Assembly (NCBI GenBank): GCA_946902875.1
Contig: OX336343.1
Span: 11,157,361 to 11,221,360, forward strand
Direction: 5' to 3'
DNA from: Nematopogon swammerdamellus
Lineage: Eukaryota > Arthropoda > Insecta > Lepidoptera > Adelidae
Length of the DNA: 64,000 bases
A program made the position numbers and the translations under genes. This document shows positions 53,853 through 64,000 of this stretch, piece by piece. The notes under the pieces were generated by a model that was not told the DNA's origin, made no database searches, and saw only the letters and a program-made list of their open reading frames with translations. Positions within the stretch are counted from its first letter, which is position 1, and every line of letters starts with the position of its first letter.

Positions 53853-54144
53853 TTAGGCTGAATCGACGGCACAGCCCAGACACCCATGCTGATTATCATA
53901 CTAAAGAAAGTACGAAAAATTCTGCACGCAGTACTGTAAATGAACTAGACACTAGACCGCCTACGGCTTACACGGTACACAACACCCCACCAGCCTTTTG
54001 AGTGTGTGGGCGCCGCGCCGACGACCTTCCGCGCCCGGCGACCGTGTTACCTTTTTAGCCGACTTCTTCAGTGTTGCAGGCAAAACAATTTAAGAATGCC
54101 AATTTCTATACCTAGCCTGACCGCACCCTACTAGAAAATATAAT

Positions 54145-54320
54145 TAGACTAGCTGTCCCCGCGACTTCGTCCGCGTGGATACCGGGTTCAATTGTATTTT
54201 CAAACCATCCAGGGACCCACCCAAATATACACACAAAATTGGATTCAAAACGGTCCAGCCGTTTAGGCGGAGTTAGGTGACAAACACACGTACAGTAGAA
54301 TTATATATATAAGAATGAAA
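54145..54320 (+). repeat. Dispersed repeat starting TAGCTGTCCCCGCGACTTCGTC
   Basis: A sequence type I remember from many lepidopteran genomes (CGCGTGGATACCGGGTTC, GTTTAGGCGGAGTTAGG); ends in an ATATAT run. Confidence 0.55.
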
Positions 54321-55074
54321 GCGAAGCAGCGGTTACGGGACCCTCGGCACGTGAACATGGTTCACTTGACCATTTTTTTTTATTATTACTACGGTGTGTT
54401 ACATACATCGCCGACGCCGGATATCCGCCCCTCCCCCATTCACTACAGCCCGGCTCCATTCACCTGGAATGCAATGATGTTGCGGGTTGAAGAACATTTA
54501 ATTGTGATAAGATCAGAGTTTACGTGAAAATGCATTTACCCTTGCATATCCTCAATGATATTATTTCCAAATACCTCCTATCCGATAACTCTACCTACTG
54601 CTTAGTCACCTATACATACAATATGTATGATGAATCAGAAGATGATCTTATATGATCTCGTGGCGTTCTGACCCATTCTCAGGACCCACTGTCAAAAGAA
54701 AAAAAAATTGTGGCGTTTCGACCCATTTACATTTAATTTTGAGAGGCGTTCTGACCCACTTACCAGAATACACAGATACAGTAAATGAACTTCCTTTGTG
54801 GCAATTTGCAAACCTCCTATCATTTCTGCTGCCCTGGTACTTTATTTCCCATTCCCAGCTTACCAAGAAGTCTTCGGGTTTCCACTTTATTTAAGGTGAC
54901 TGTATTCTGACCATTTGAATACTTTATTGCACAAAAAATAACAAAAGGTGGACTTAAAGCCTAAATGCATATCTGCCAGTCATGCCTGAGATTGTGAGTA
55001 GTGTAGGTGGGTAGTGCGGGAAATTAAATGAGAGATTTTTTTCTTTTAAATAGTATAAAAATCCTTATCCTTAC

Positions 55075-55297
55075 CTATAATAAAATCCAACGTCTGCTTT
55101 CTGACTGAGTGTCTGAGTGTATGTCTGTCTGTCCGCTTATAACTCGAGAACCACTGAACCGATTTTAATAAAACAAAATTCTACGGATAGCTTGATTCTT
55201 CCCATCAACTATAGGCTACTTACTATCACGCTAAATGGCTTATGAGGTTAGCAGTGAAGTGAAATATGAGAGCGGGCGGAGCGGCGGGCACAGCTTG
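55075..55297 (+). repeat. Dispersed element end, copy 2
   Basis: Direct copy of 49315-49527, a few differences. Confidence 0.8.
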
Positions 55298-55723
55298 TAA
55301 ACAATAAAACATAAATAATAATAATGACATACAACTAAATACATTTATTAATTACTTATGTTATATTTATGTTTTTCTGAAAATTAAGAATTTGAATTTT
55401 TTGTTGTTTTTTGTTGTAGTGTTGTTTAATCTGATATACACCCCGAAAAAAAAACATAGCACCAAAGATTCGTATATACAATCTTTTGGTAGTGCAGTTG
55501 GGAATGAAAAAGTAAGGCTCTTTAAAATTCCATTGTGCACTACTACTCAGTAGTGCAAACGGGAGGAAATAATTCCAAACGACACTACCGGTTTCGCAGC
55601 TTGTAGTACAGTAGTGCAGATGGGAAAAAAAATCCAAACAGCACTACTGGTAGTGCAGCTTGGTAGTGCAGAGTGGAAGGAACGGTTTATTTGAACGATG
55701 ATGTATCCAAATAGAAGTATTCT

Positions 55724-55785
55724 ATACTGGTTTTGTATGTTTACTGTGCTGAAAATTCAGCACAGTAAACATACAACACCAGTAT
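55724..55785. repeat. 30-bp stem hairpin
   Basis: Arms 55724-55753 and 55756-55785 pair with one mismatch around a 2-base loop (TATGTTTACTGTGCTGAA and complement). Confidence 0.85.
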
Positions 55786-55964
55786 ATAAGTTCATAATAA
55801 ACTAAATATTTTTTTAATAAAGTTTAAGTTTTATTATCTCATAGCTACAGATAGGTAACTGGTAACTGGCCATTTTCTATTCGATATTTAAGAAAAATAA
55901 CTTCATGTCACATTTTTTTCTGAACAATTTGGTCACATTTTATTTTATATATTATATATTTTTA

Positions 55965-56200
55965 ACCGACTTCCAAAAAAGGAGGAGGTTCTAAATTCGT
56001 CTCTATTTTTTTTTTTATTTTTTTTTTTAAATTTTTTTTTTTTTGTATGTTTGTTACGCGATTTCTCCGTCAATTGAGGGCTGATTTAGAAAATTCTTTT
56101 TTGTTAGTTAGGTCATACTTCCGAGGTGGTTAAGAATGCCAATTTCTATACCGAATTTTATCGAAATTGGTTCAGTGGTTTTCGAAAAATCAGCATAATA
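55965..56200 (+). repeat. Dispersed repeat ACCGACTTCCAAAAAAGGAGGAGG
   Basis: Followed by T-rich DNA and TTGTTACGCGATTTCTCCGTC, TTCCGAGGTGGTTAAGAATGCCAATTTC. I recall it as a common lepidopteran repeat end. Confidence 0.55.
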
Positions 56201-56734
56201 CTATGGTGTTCACCATAGTAACCTTCAGTAAAACTTGTGATTTGGTCGTTTTCGGCAATTTTCAGTTTGATAAATTAGTATGGTGTGTGGTTACCTTCAG
56301 AAAAACTTTTGTGATGTGGACTTATTCAGCAATTTGCAGTCTGACACATATGGCGAATAATTCTGTACCACTTCAATCGATTCTTGGTAAGCTGGGAATG
56401 GGAAATAAAGTACCAGGGCAGCAGAAATGATAGGAGGTTTGCAAATTGCCACAAAGGAAGTTCTCTTACTGTAGGTATCTGTGTATTCTGGTAAGTGGGT
56501 CAGAACGCCTCTCAAAATTAAATGTAAATGGGTCGAAACGCCACAATTTTTTTTTCTTTTTGACTGTGGGTCCTGAGAATGGGTCAGAACGCCACGAGAT
56601 CGATTATATTCACGATTTGCAAAATCTTTTAATATGGCAATGACATCAATTTATGTCGACGAGGAGCAATTACGACAATGCCGGTTCTTGCCGGACCTCT
56701 CATCGGAAATATAGATCCATGGTGTGGCACCTAA

Positions 56735-57160
56735 TTTCTACAAAACATTTTTAATTTCTACATTAATGAACTGATCGTGGAGCTCAGCAGTGCCAATGTC
56801 GGGTGTCAGTTGGCTGGTGATTGTCTAACTAAACAACATCAGCTAATGCTGATGACATGGTGCTGTTGAGCCCCACGGTCAGTGGGCTTAGGAAACTGAT
56901 GCGGATGTGTGAGCGGTTTGCGGACTCCCACGGGCTCCGGTAAAACGCTGAAAAAACAGAGTTGATAGTGTTCAGACGGGGTAGGTAGGGCACCGGCAGC
57001 CGTCCCGCCAGTATGTCTGTACGGACGGCCACTGAAAATAGTGGACAAATTTTAATATCTTGGCCACATTTTGACCGTACATTTAAATGACGACTGCGAC
57101 ATGGAACGCCAAAGACGGTCGTTGCCAATTATGAGCAACATGCTGGCGAGACGGTTCGCT
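56735..57160 (+). pseudogene. Degraded LINE reverse transcriptase fragment
   Basis: Plus-strand pieces FYINELIVELSSANVGCQLA, then NADDMVLLSPTVSGLRKLMR and CERFADSHGLR, NAEKTELIVFRRG. This is RT motif C with Tyr replaced by Asn, plus the motif D area, with at least two stops and a frameshift. Confidence 0.8.
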
Positions 57161-57379
57161 CGGTGCTCTATAGAGGAGTAAAAATACTCTTATTATCCAC
57201 ATTAGAGTAGAGATAAATTATACCACAATAATTTATCCCTACTCTATAGGATAAAAGAGAAAAAGAGAAATTCAAACAAACAAAATTATCATGAAATAAA
57301 CAGCGCAGACGAGAGGCCGGCTAGCAACAGACCGGAATAATGCCGACAATAGAAACGGCGGCGGCCTAGCAACAAAGGT

Positions 57380-57755
57380 AAAGCCCCGTTCTCACGAGGT
57401 GAGGCAGTCCTTTTATTTGAACGAGTAAAATCCCAAACGAATTGCGTTCTCGCGATTGAACCGATAAATCGAATCGACAGGACAATATTTAAAGATGGCG
57501 CCAAACAGAGTCGTGCGATCGTGTTCTCTTTCGACGTGAAAAGGCCGTTCTCACGTTCGACAATATTTCAACTCGCAACGATAACTTCATGAATTGAACC
57601 GACTCTACGCCAAAAGTTGACAAGGAATCAAATTTCTGTCGTTCAATAAAAGTTGATAAATTTTATTGAAAGTATGTTCTCACGATACAATTATCTTTCA
57701 ATTCGTAAAGGAATTTAAGTTGACCGATTAAAAACGCCCCGTGAGAACGCGGCAT
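57380..57755. mobile_element. Probable MITE with GTTCTCACG motif
   Basis: GCCCCGTTCTCACGAGGTG at the left faces CGCCCCGTGAGAACGCGGC at the right. GTTCTCACG or its complement recurs four times inside; no frame. Confidence 0.6.
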
Positions 57756-58500
57756 AAATAAAGGCGTGTAAGCGAGTCTCCGTCGCGTCGCGTGCTCAAT
57801 ACTCGTAAGCAGTAAGTGAGCACACATTCAGTAGCGAGCGCGAGCGACCGTTGCTCCGATGATCGTAGGACTGCATTTAGCAAAATGGAATTCGCTCGAC
57901 CCATCGGAAGCCTGCTAGCGGTCAAAATCAATCTGACCTTATGCAACAGAAAAAGTCAGCCTACAGTTTGTTTCTATATCATTTCGCTTCAAGGCCCTAC
58001 CTAACTTCTGATTCGATTCGATTCGATTTACCATCGAATCGCAGACATTTTCGCGAGTAGACTTTGCTACCTGTGCAGCTGTACCACAAACAAACGGTAC
58101 AACCGCTAGAATACGTACGTCACAATCCTCATACGATACCTTCTCGTATATAGTCAGCTAAAATCAACAAACTGATAACGCAATTGAAATGCCCGCGGTC
58201 GCACGCCACTCGCGTTTAACTATTTAGCGGAAACGGGCGTTATGCAGCTTCAACAAAAATACTGAGAAATAAATTACAGAAAAGTAAGTATACTTACTAC
58301 ACTAATACTATTTATCGCGTGCGACTAAGTAATCATGTCCCGATTTGAATATAGACATTTGTCCATCTAGTTTCATAGGCGTATGCTCCTAACAATGCCA
58401 ACCAAGTATCAACACCTTTTTTCGCTTCGATATAAAGTGGAACAATATTCCGGACATCTCTACCTGTTCTCAATAAAGCAGACTCTGACGACCATCATCG
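57755..58500. other. Unrecognised spacer
   Basis: A TATA-like ATAAATAAAGGCG at about 57756 and a CAGTAAGTGAG stretch look promoter-like, but no coding follows convincingly. Confidence 0.3.
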
Positions 58501-58559
58501 CCGTGGTCTGATGGTGGTCTCGTCGTCGTCTCTTGTTGGGGGGTCCTGTGCTGTGCACG

Positions 58560-58890
58560 ATTCTATTCCGGGTCTCCGATTTCATATTTCGTCGTGTTTG
58601 TTTCCTTCCAGGAGCCTCAATGTCTCTGCGGATAACTTGCTACGGTGTGCCCGTCGACTTTTGCTGAAGTGCTGCTCTGCAGTGTCCGTTAGTGCGGATA
58701 CGAAGTCCGTATACACCTTGTCGAAGTCGGCATCCTCATCTCGTGGTGCAAAGCTTAAAGCATCCTCCAATTTGCCTTCGAAATTTTCGAGCTTATCGTC
58801 TGGTATGTTTCTCTCGCGCGGTTTGTGAATGAATTGTTGCAACCCCGGTTTCGCTTCCGGATGCAAAATTCTCAGCGAAGCCGTCACTCA
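58560..58890 (-). pseudogene. LINE ORF2 internal fragment
   Basis: The minus-strand frame DDKLENFEGKLEDALSFAPR, DFDKVYTDFVSALTDTAEQH, RAHRSKLSAETLRLLEGNKH resembles the linker between endonuclease and RT in RTE-type LINEs. Neither catalytic domain is present. Confidence 0.7.
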
Positions 58891-58899
58891 ATGAGAAAA

Positions 58900-59820
58900 G
58901 TGACTCAAAGGCCAATTCAACAGAAATGCCTGTTGGCGGTAGGTAAATGGTATTTGCAAATTGGACAAAGTATATTATGCTACATACCGGAACTATGCTT
59001 CTGTACACAAGCCGATGACGCAGAAATGTTGAAGCTTTCACTTTTGCAACTCACTCGCCGCCGCTAATGATTCATACAATCGCTTTAATTTAGCCAGACG
59101 AGTCGCGCTCGTCTAGCTAGCCAAGGTTAGAAACTTTACCTGGACGTTCAACTTGCGAACACAGGCTCCGCAACGAAGATTTCTCTATTAATAAATTAAG
59201 AAAAACTGTAAAATTAAAATACGTAATTTCACTAATATTAGTGCACTTTCGCACAAAGAGAAGTGGTCTAACTCAGTGCTAACATTGAATTTATGAGTTG
59301 ACATACAACAATAAGAAACCACAGAGACCGCCGCCGCCGCCTTCCCGAACTATTTTCGGAGACAATTCGCGTTTCATATTTTGCATAGGTACAGGACAGA
59401 CTGAATATAAATCTCAACGAGGAGGGTCAGTGCAATATCGCGAATACCAGTGAACAACGCATTTTATTTCTTCTCTGAAAATATTTATTTGAACCTGGAA
59501 GTCTGCGAAATTTAGAAAATCGAAGCTAAAATAATGTCCCGTAATCATGAGCCGCGTATCCACCAGCCAGTTAAAAGTTAATATGAAAGTTTCGTATTAA
59601 TTAATTAAAAGATTAACATCAAATTATTCAAATTGACACGAATACAAATTAGCCAAACTTTACTTACATTGTGCATGTAAACAAGTCTCTGTCAAACACA
59701 AAATAAGTAAGTAAGTAGGTACTGTATGTAACCGAATATTAATAAAAAACTATATCAGTTATTTCTGAAAGGAGTAATGAGTAAGTACATAAATAGGAAT
59801 TAGAATCTATCTGTATTCTA
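58900..59820. other. Unrecognised spacer
   Basis: No gene or repeat identified. Confidence 0.35.
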
Positions 59821-59824
59821 GTGG

Positions 59825-59870
59825 ACGAAGACACTAATCCTGCCGTGTACGGCATGATTAGTGTCTTCGT
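59825..59870. repeat. 22-bp stem hairpin
   Basis: ACGAAGACACTAATC with CTGCCGT faces its inverted copy with one mismatch, 2-base centre. Confidence 0.85.
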
Positions 59871-59954
59871 ACTACTAATTGACAAACGTATACCAATAAT
59901 TGGACAACTGTTGTACATAACACAATTAATGTATGACTTGATGCCAGCATGTTG

Positions 59955-60082
59955 TCACACTATTGTACGCGCGCGAGCTTATATGCGACGCGTAACCCCC
60001 GCGCGGTAGAATGCGGGTGGGAAGCGCGCTTCCCCTTCCCCCTTTACTTCTGGCCGCGCAGCGCATAAGCTCGCGCGCGCGC
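59955..60082. repeat. Inverted pair GCGCGCGAGCTTAT...ATAAGCTCGCGCGCGC
   Basis: Two 18-base arms about 95 bases apart; probably a small fold-back element. Confidence 0.6.
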
Positions 60083-60411
60083 CGATAATATCTTGCCAGT
60101 CTTAACAAAGGTATTTTGTGAAAAAAATTCTACAAGCGAACTTAGCTAACAAAGCTTAGTCGCCAATGTGCACGCATGCCTTTTTGTGTACTGACTACTG
60201 ATTTTTGTATTTTCACTGACTGGACGACCGACGGACATAACATTCGCTCAGCCTACCATAGATGGTCAGTTTCGCCTCCAGTTCCGCCTGCGACCTCACC
60301 CGATGCAAAATCCTATTGTGTATGGGAATGTGAGCCTCGATGCGTGTGTCCTTCCGGCGGCCTAAGCGATTGAAGGTATTCTTTCAGTTTCGCCTGATGG
60401 CCTCTTCATGT

Positions 60412-60665
60412 TTTTTTTTATGTAAACCAACATGGGTGGCTGTGCCAAGAGACCAATGGTGCATTCGACAGAGCCAAAAACACCTCTCCTCGCGAAACCA
60501 CGCTCAGTTAGGTGCCATGCCAGCAGATTTGCGGACTGTTGCTAGGCTGTCTAGCCTGTTAATACGACGTTTGAAGACACCCAGGTTAAAGGATTCGGGA
60601 AACACACTCGCCGGAAGACAGTTCAACACCCTAGCGGTGCGACAAAGAAACGATTTAGAGAACCG
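60412..60665 (-). mobile_element. LINE 3' end with A-tail
   Basis: A T-run at 60412-60420 on plus is the A-tail. The minus-strand frame RVLNCLPASVFPESFNLGVF, KRRINRLDSLATVR ends in a stop, then a short 3' UTR. The C-terminal pattern is CR1/Jockey-like; the 5' side is lost. Confidence 0.75.
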
Positions 60666-60669
60666 ATGG

Positions 60670-61650
60670 GTTCTCAAAAGCCCAATGTCAACAACTGTAA
60701 TATGGTGTATTACAGTGGGCTTTATGGCATCATGTTTTGAGTACCTACCTATATCTCTGATTGGTTACCTACTCCACAAACAGACATCACTACGCAGAAC
60801 ATTGCAAGATACTCGTACCACAAGACGCCTGAAAATTCCGAGTGGGCAAACGATCGGCAATAGTGCTTTAATAGCACGCATTCGCATTCGCGAAATTTAA
60901 AACTTGCAAATGTTGGGTATTCATTCACTGAACAACATACACGATTCGATATTGTGAATACAGTTCTCCAAGCATTTGATAATGCGTATCTAATGCAAAT
61001 TCGCAAATTCAACAAACGTTGCCAACTTTCGACGCGTGCTCGCCGCGTGCATAGGGTCAGCGCAACGCATTGTCTCCGCCGGGCAAATGAGTGGCCTGTT
61101 CCTGTTAGCGCCACATAAGCGATACGTGAATGATTGAAAGGTCACTTTAAATACAGCACAACAATTTCACAGCACTATGTCAAAGATTGCTGGTATTATT
61201 AGCGTTCCACAAACCTACGGGTTGTAGGAGCAAGAATCGGAAATAAAAATAAGTTACAAAAGCTTGCCTTCTGCAAAAGAAGTACGAATTGTTACTCAGT
61301 CTAGCGAAGAACAGGAAGTCTGCTCTGCAAGGAACAACGAAACGGAACAGAAATTAACTTGGAACAAGCGGTTTTATTGATGCTTTACAATATTTTGGGC
61401 CTCTACAATGAAAACGTTCTTGGCTCATATTTTTTTCTACTGAGCGGCGGCGGCGTGTCTTGTCTGGCCGTCGACCTGGCCGATGACGTCACGCGGTCTC
61501 GCGTTAGCACACCTGACGACCACGACGACGACGGGGTCTAATGGGGTGGTGCGGACGGATTGCTATCCGTGTCCGCCCACACTGGGGCTCGAAGGCGGCT
61601 GCTCCAGATCCAGACTTGCGCAGGGTTTCTTTTACGTATTATATTGTAGA
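60670..61650. other. Unrecognised spacer with GC-rich block
   Basis: 61440-61620 is GC-rich and contains GATGACGTCACGCGGTCTCG and GGACGGATTGCTATCCGTGTCC; probably a retroelement remnant, but no motif fixes it. Confidence 0.35.
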
Positions 61651-61659
61651 CAGTTTATA

Positions 61660-63010
61660 TTGTAGATATTAATTTATTTTGCAATTCAATCAAATATAGT
61701 GAACACCCCCATGAGTGGCGAGTATTTTTGGAGCGGTTTTGTGCGTCGCCGATTGTTTCCCGACGGAGGGACATTTTGCATTCACTTTGGCAATCGCGGC
61801 GGCGCACTCTGGTTCGATACCTACCAAACGTGGACATCCACACTTTTTTTCGAATTTCAAATTTTTTTTTGCGGAATCTTATATGTCGACTAAATACAAG
61901 GTGCTTTTATTATCTCGTGATTTTCTATCAAGTTGACGGTTACGGAGATAATCGACCGAATCTGATTTCGTTGTATGGAAATAGACACTTTTTATTAAAT
62001 TTCTCGAAATGTTAAAATTTGTTAGAGTAGTGAGTTATATAAGCGTATTCTACACATGAGCTCCGACACGACTGTAAAAAAAACTCATCCCGCTACGTCC
62101 CGCTTTTCGTTTTATTTACATTTAAATTTTTTTTTCTTGCTTATTTTGAAAATAAAAATAAAATACCATAGTGTGCCTACGTTACCAAACGAGTAATCCA
62201 TTTGCAAGAGTCAATGCTTAACTTTAAAGTTAAATAAATAAAATAAGTCAATTTTGTGTCAAACTATAAAAATAAAGCACTCTGTAAACCCAATTTTTCG
62301 AGTAAAAAAGTGGTAATAATGTGCATATTACTTGTATTTTGTATTCTATTGTAACAAAATCTACTAGAAATATTGAAACGTACAACATAATGTACTTTCC
62401 ATGGATTTTTATAACGAAACATTACCTACTACACGAAAACAGATCGTATAAAACGTAAAAACTTTTAAAAATTATTAATCATCCAGAATCATTCGTTTAT
62501 TTCGTATCTATCCTTAAAACTGCGGCATGCCTGAGTATGCCGATACACGAAATGAATACACAGACGCGTAATAATGTATAGTTACATCTATCCTCAAAAC
62601 TGTGGCATGCCTGAGTATGTCGATACTCTATAAAATTCTGATATGACATTATATTTACTCATTACGTTTGTATCAAATTTCATAATTCATTATATCAAAA
62701 CAGCTACAGGTCCGGGGCCTTGACTTGAGGAATTATTGACGAAAATATACTGTACATTTATTTATTATTATGTTGTCTTACATTTAAGAGTATCGTCATT
62801 TGACATTTGTATAGAAATTTATAAACTCATCCATCACTCATTTGTAAAATTACACTTCTTGAGCAGAGCGAAGCGGCAACGTTGCATGAACGGTACAGTT
62901 AATCTATGATACAACTAGTTCGTTAATTATATTATGTAACTCGCTCGTTCAATTTTTTGGGAAGATTTAGTTATGAATTACAGTAGTCAATTAAATTATA
63001 TTAATGAAAA
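61660..63010. other. AT-rich spacer
   Basis: A partial duplication, CTRTGGCATGCCTGAGTATG at about 62520 and 62600, is the only structure noted. Confidence 0.4.
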
Positions 63011-63014
63011 CGAG

Positions 63015-63100
63015 TACCGTGTGGGGCCGGTACTTAAAAAGAATAGCCCAACTGCATCTCTCCCCGTGAATGTCGTAAGAGGCGACTAAGGAATAAGGAC
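63015..63100 (+). repeat. About 95-bp dispersed repeat, inverted copy
   Basis: CCGTGTGGGGCCGGTACTT, CTGCATCTCTCCCCGTG and TCGTAAGAGGCGACTAAGG equal 47130-47225 on the other strand. Confidence 0.8.
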
Positions 63101-63400
63101 AAGATACTGCGCTAAAGGGCGACAGGCTAGCCACTTCTCACCTTGGCGCAGTCCTTCCACCTAGTCATTCAGCATGTGGGTTCTTCGTGCCTTACTTGCT
63201 GCTTGATAGTTGTATTGTATTGTTTATTGATCATTCATACAGTAGTTAGGCTGCGCTCGAACTTGTCACAATTTGTTCTATCTTGTCCGTATACTGTGCT
63301 AAGCGTGGTGGTCGGTGTTGTGCTGTAATTTACCAGAGTTCTTATAGCACAACACCGATTACTCTGCTTACCCTGATTGTCGGGTTACAGCGTGTGTTAT

Positions 63401-63422
63401 GTATGTATGTATGTATGTATGA
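63401..63422. repeat. (GTAT)n microsatellite
   Basis: Five GTAT units. Confidence 0.8.
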
Positions 63423-63652
63423 GTTTCTTTCTTTAGAATGCATGCAGTATAGCAATCAGTTTCGCAGTTTATATAACTTACAACTGCTACTCATACCAAA
63501 TTACCAAATTATACAAACTCAAAACAATCTAGCACATCAGGTTGTGAACTTAGATCAATAAATTCTACTTCTTGAATTTCTTTTTCCCCAAGTGGTGAGA
63601 TCAAGAGAGATCGAACCTCTTCTGGCAGTACTTTCGCAGTGTTTGTTTTTGA

Positions 63653-64000
63653 CTTTTTGACTTTTTGATTGACTTTGTGAAACAGGGATTAGGGACGACA
63701 AACGACGGAAATACGGCTCGGCGCTTTTTCGATAATCCCACATTAAGTTCAGACATTACAGGTATTCAAAGACTATCTACTATTCTGATTAGTATTTCTA
63801 GTGGTCTGAATATACATATCGAAAAATTCCACGAATATGCCTTAGAAACTGCCAAGCTATTCGTAGCTTTGTATGGGTGGTATCGCATGCCACTTAGCGT
63901 TCACGAACTTCTTATTCATGGCAGCGAAATAATTAAACGTTTGAATGTTATTCCTATAGGAATAGAACACCTATCGGAAGAGGCATCTGAGGCCCGGAAT
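63653..64000 (+). CDS. Open frame of an uncharacterised insect protein family, runs off the window
   Basis: An open 116-codon frame to the right edge, starting after a TGA at 63650-63652 in low-complexity DNA. It reads DFVKQGLGTTNDGNTARRFF, DNPTLSSDITGI, KFHEYALETAKLFVALYGWY and MPLSVHELLIHGSEII, ending LSEEASEARN. From memory, GTTNDGNTARRFF and (W)YxMPxSVHKxLIHG...LSEEAQEARN are hallmarks of many uncharacterised, multi-copy insect proteins that are probably carried by mobile DNA. No function is known to me. The start is not visible; an acceptor may lie at GTGAAACAG|GGA. Confidence 0.6.

Larger units (their letters stand above)
54654..56601. repeat. Long inverted repeat, arms about 216 and 221 bp
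   Basis: The left arm 54654-54869 and right arm 56381-56601 are inverted copies with few differences (GCGTTCTGACCCATTCTCAG, CTTCCTTTGTGGCAATTTGC, CCATTCCCAGCTTACCAAGAA and their complements). Each arm holds three GGGTC(A)GAACGCC motifs. The 1.5-kb spacer holds a direct repeat end (55075-55297), a hairpin and a CCGACTTCCAAAAAAGGAGGAGG repeat. Confidence 0.88.

Noticed and set aside
60340..60900. 186-codon plus-strand open frame
   Set aside because: Antisense of a minus-strand LINE 3' end for its first half; no domain in the rest.

Overview
The window is eukaryotic, intron-rich and repeat-dense DNA, almost certainly from an insect and most likely a moth or butterfly. I base this on a conserved forkhead (FoxK) gene in many small exons, a short (TTAGG)n array of the insect telomere type, a non-LTR retrotransposon of the R2/R4 (Dong-like) type lying in TAA-rich DNA, and several repeat tails that I remember as common in Lepidoptera. 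The last point comes from memory and was not searched.

Layout. At 1-12.4 kb lie rearranged 67-bp tandem units, microsatellites, a head-to-tail pair of R4/Dong-like retrotransposon copies (1891-5570, the second with a 959-codon open frame), SINEs and LINE 3' ends. Three exons on the plus strand with matching splice phases (10705-13844) suggest an unrecognised host gene. FoxK runs on the minus strand from 28759 down to 19527. Ten coding exons join in frame into 464 residues: the end of the FHA domain, the whole forkhead domain, and the FOXK-typical RSAP(x)SP and QSAPGSP segments through to a stop. An alternative last exon is possible near 18.8 kb. The FHA-containing 5' exons were not found to the right, so 28.76-64 kb is probably a very long first intron or intergenic DNA. 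The plus-strand gene and FoxK converge tail to tail.

From 28.8 kb to the end I see mostly mobile DNA: hAT elements with exact 8-bp target duplications (30675-30891, 34605-37367, 51341-51751), Harbinger-type MITEs with TTA duplications, LINE fragments, a 276-bp tandem array (44080-45800), a long inverted repeat (54654-56601), and at the right edge an open frame of a protein family I recall only as uncharacterised (63653-64000).

The most distinctive content is a SINE system. One subfamily has a head resembling the 5S rRNA internal promoter, a sister subfamily has a tRNA-type head, and the two share a related body. More than ten copies or fragments occur, mostly on the minus strand. One tRNA-type copy abuts a U6 snRNA-derived sequence in the opposite orientation. 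Nothing was computed beyond reading by eye. Identities and boundaries are approximate except where short terminal repeats and target duplications were read base by base.
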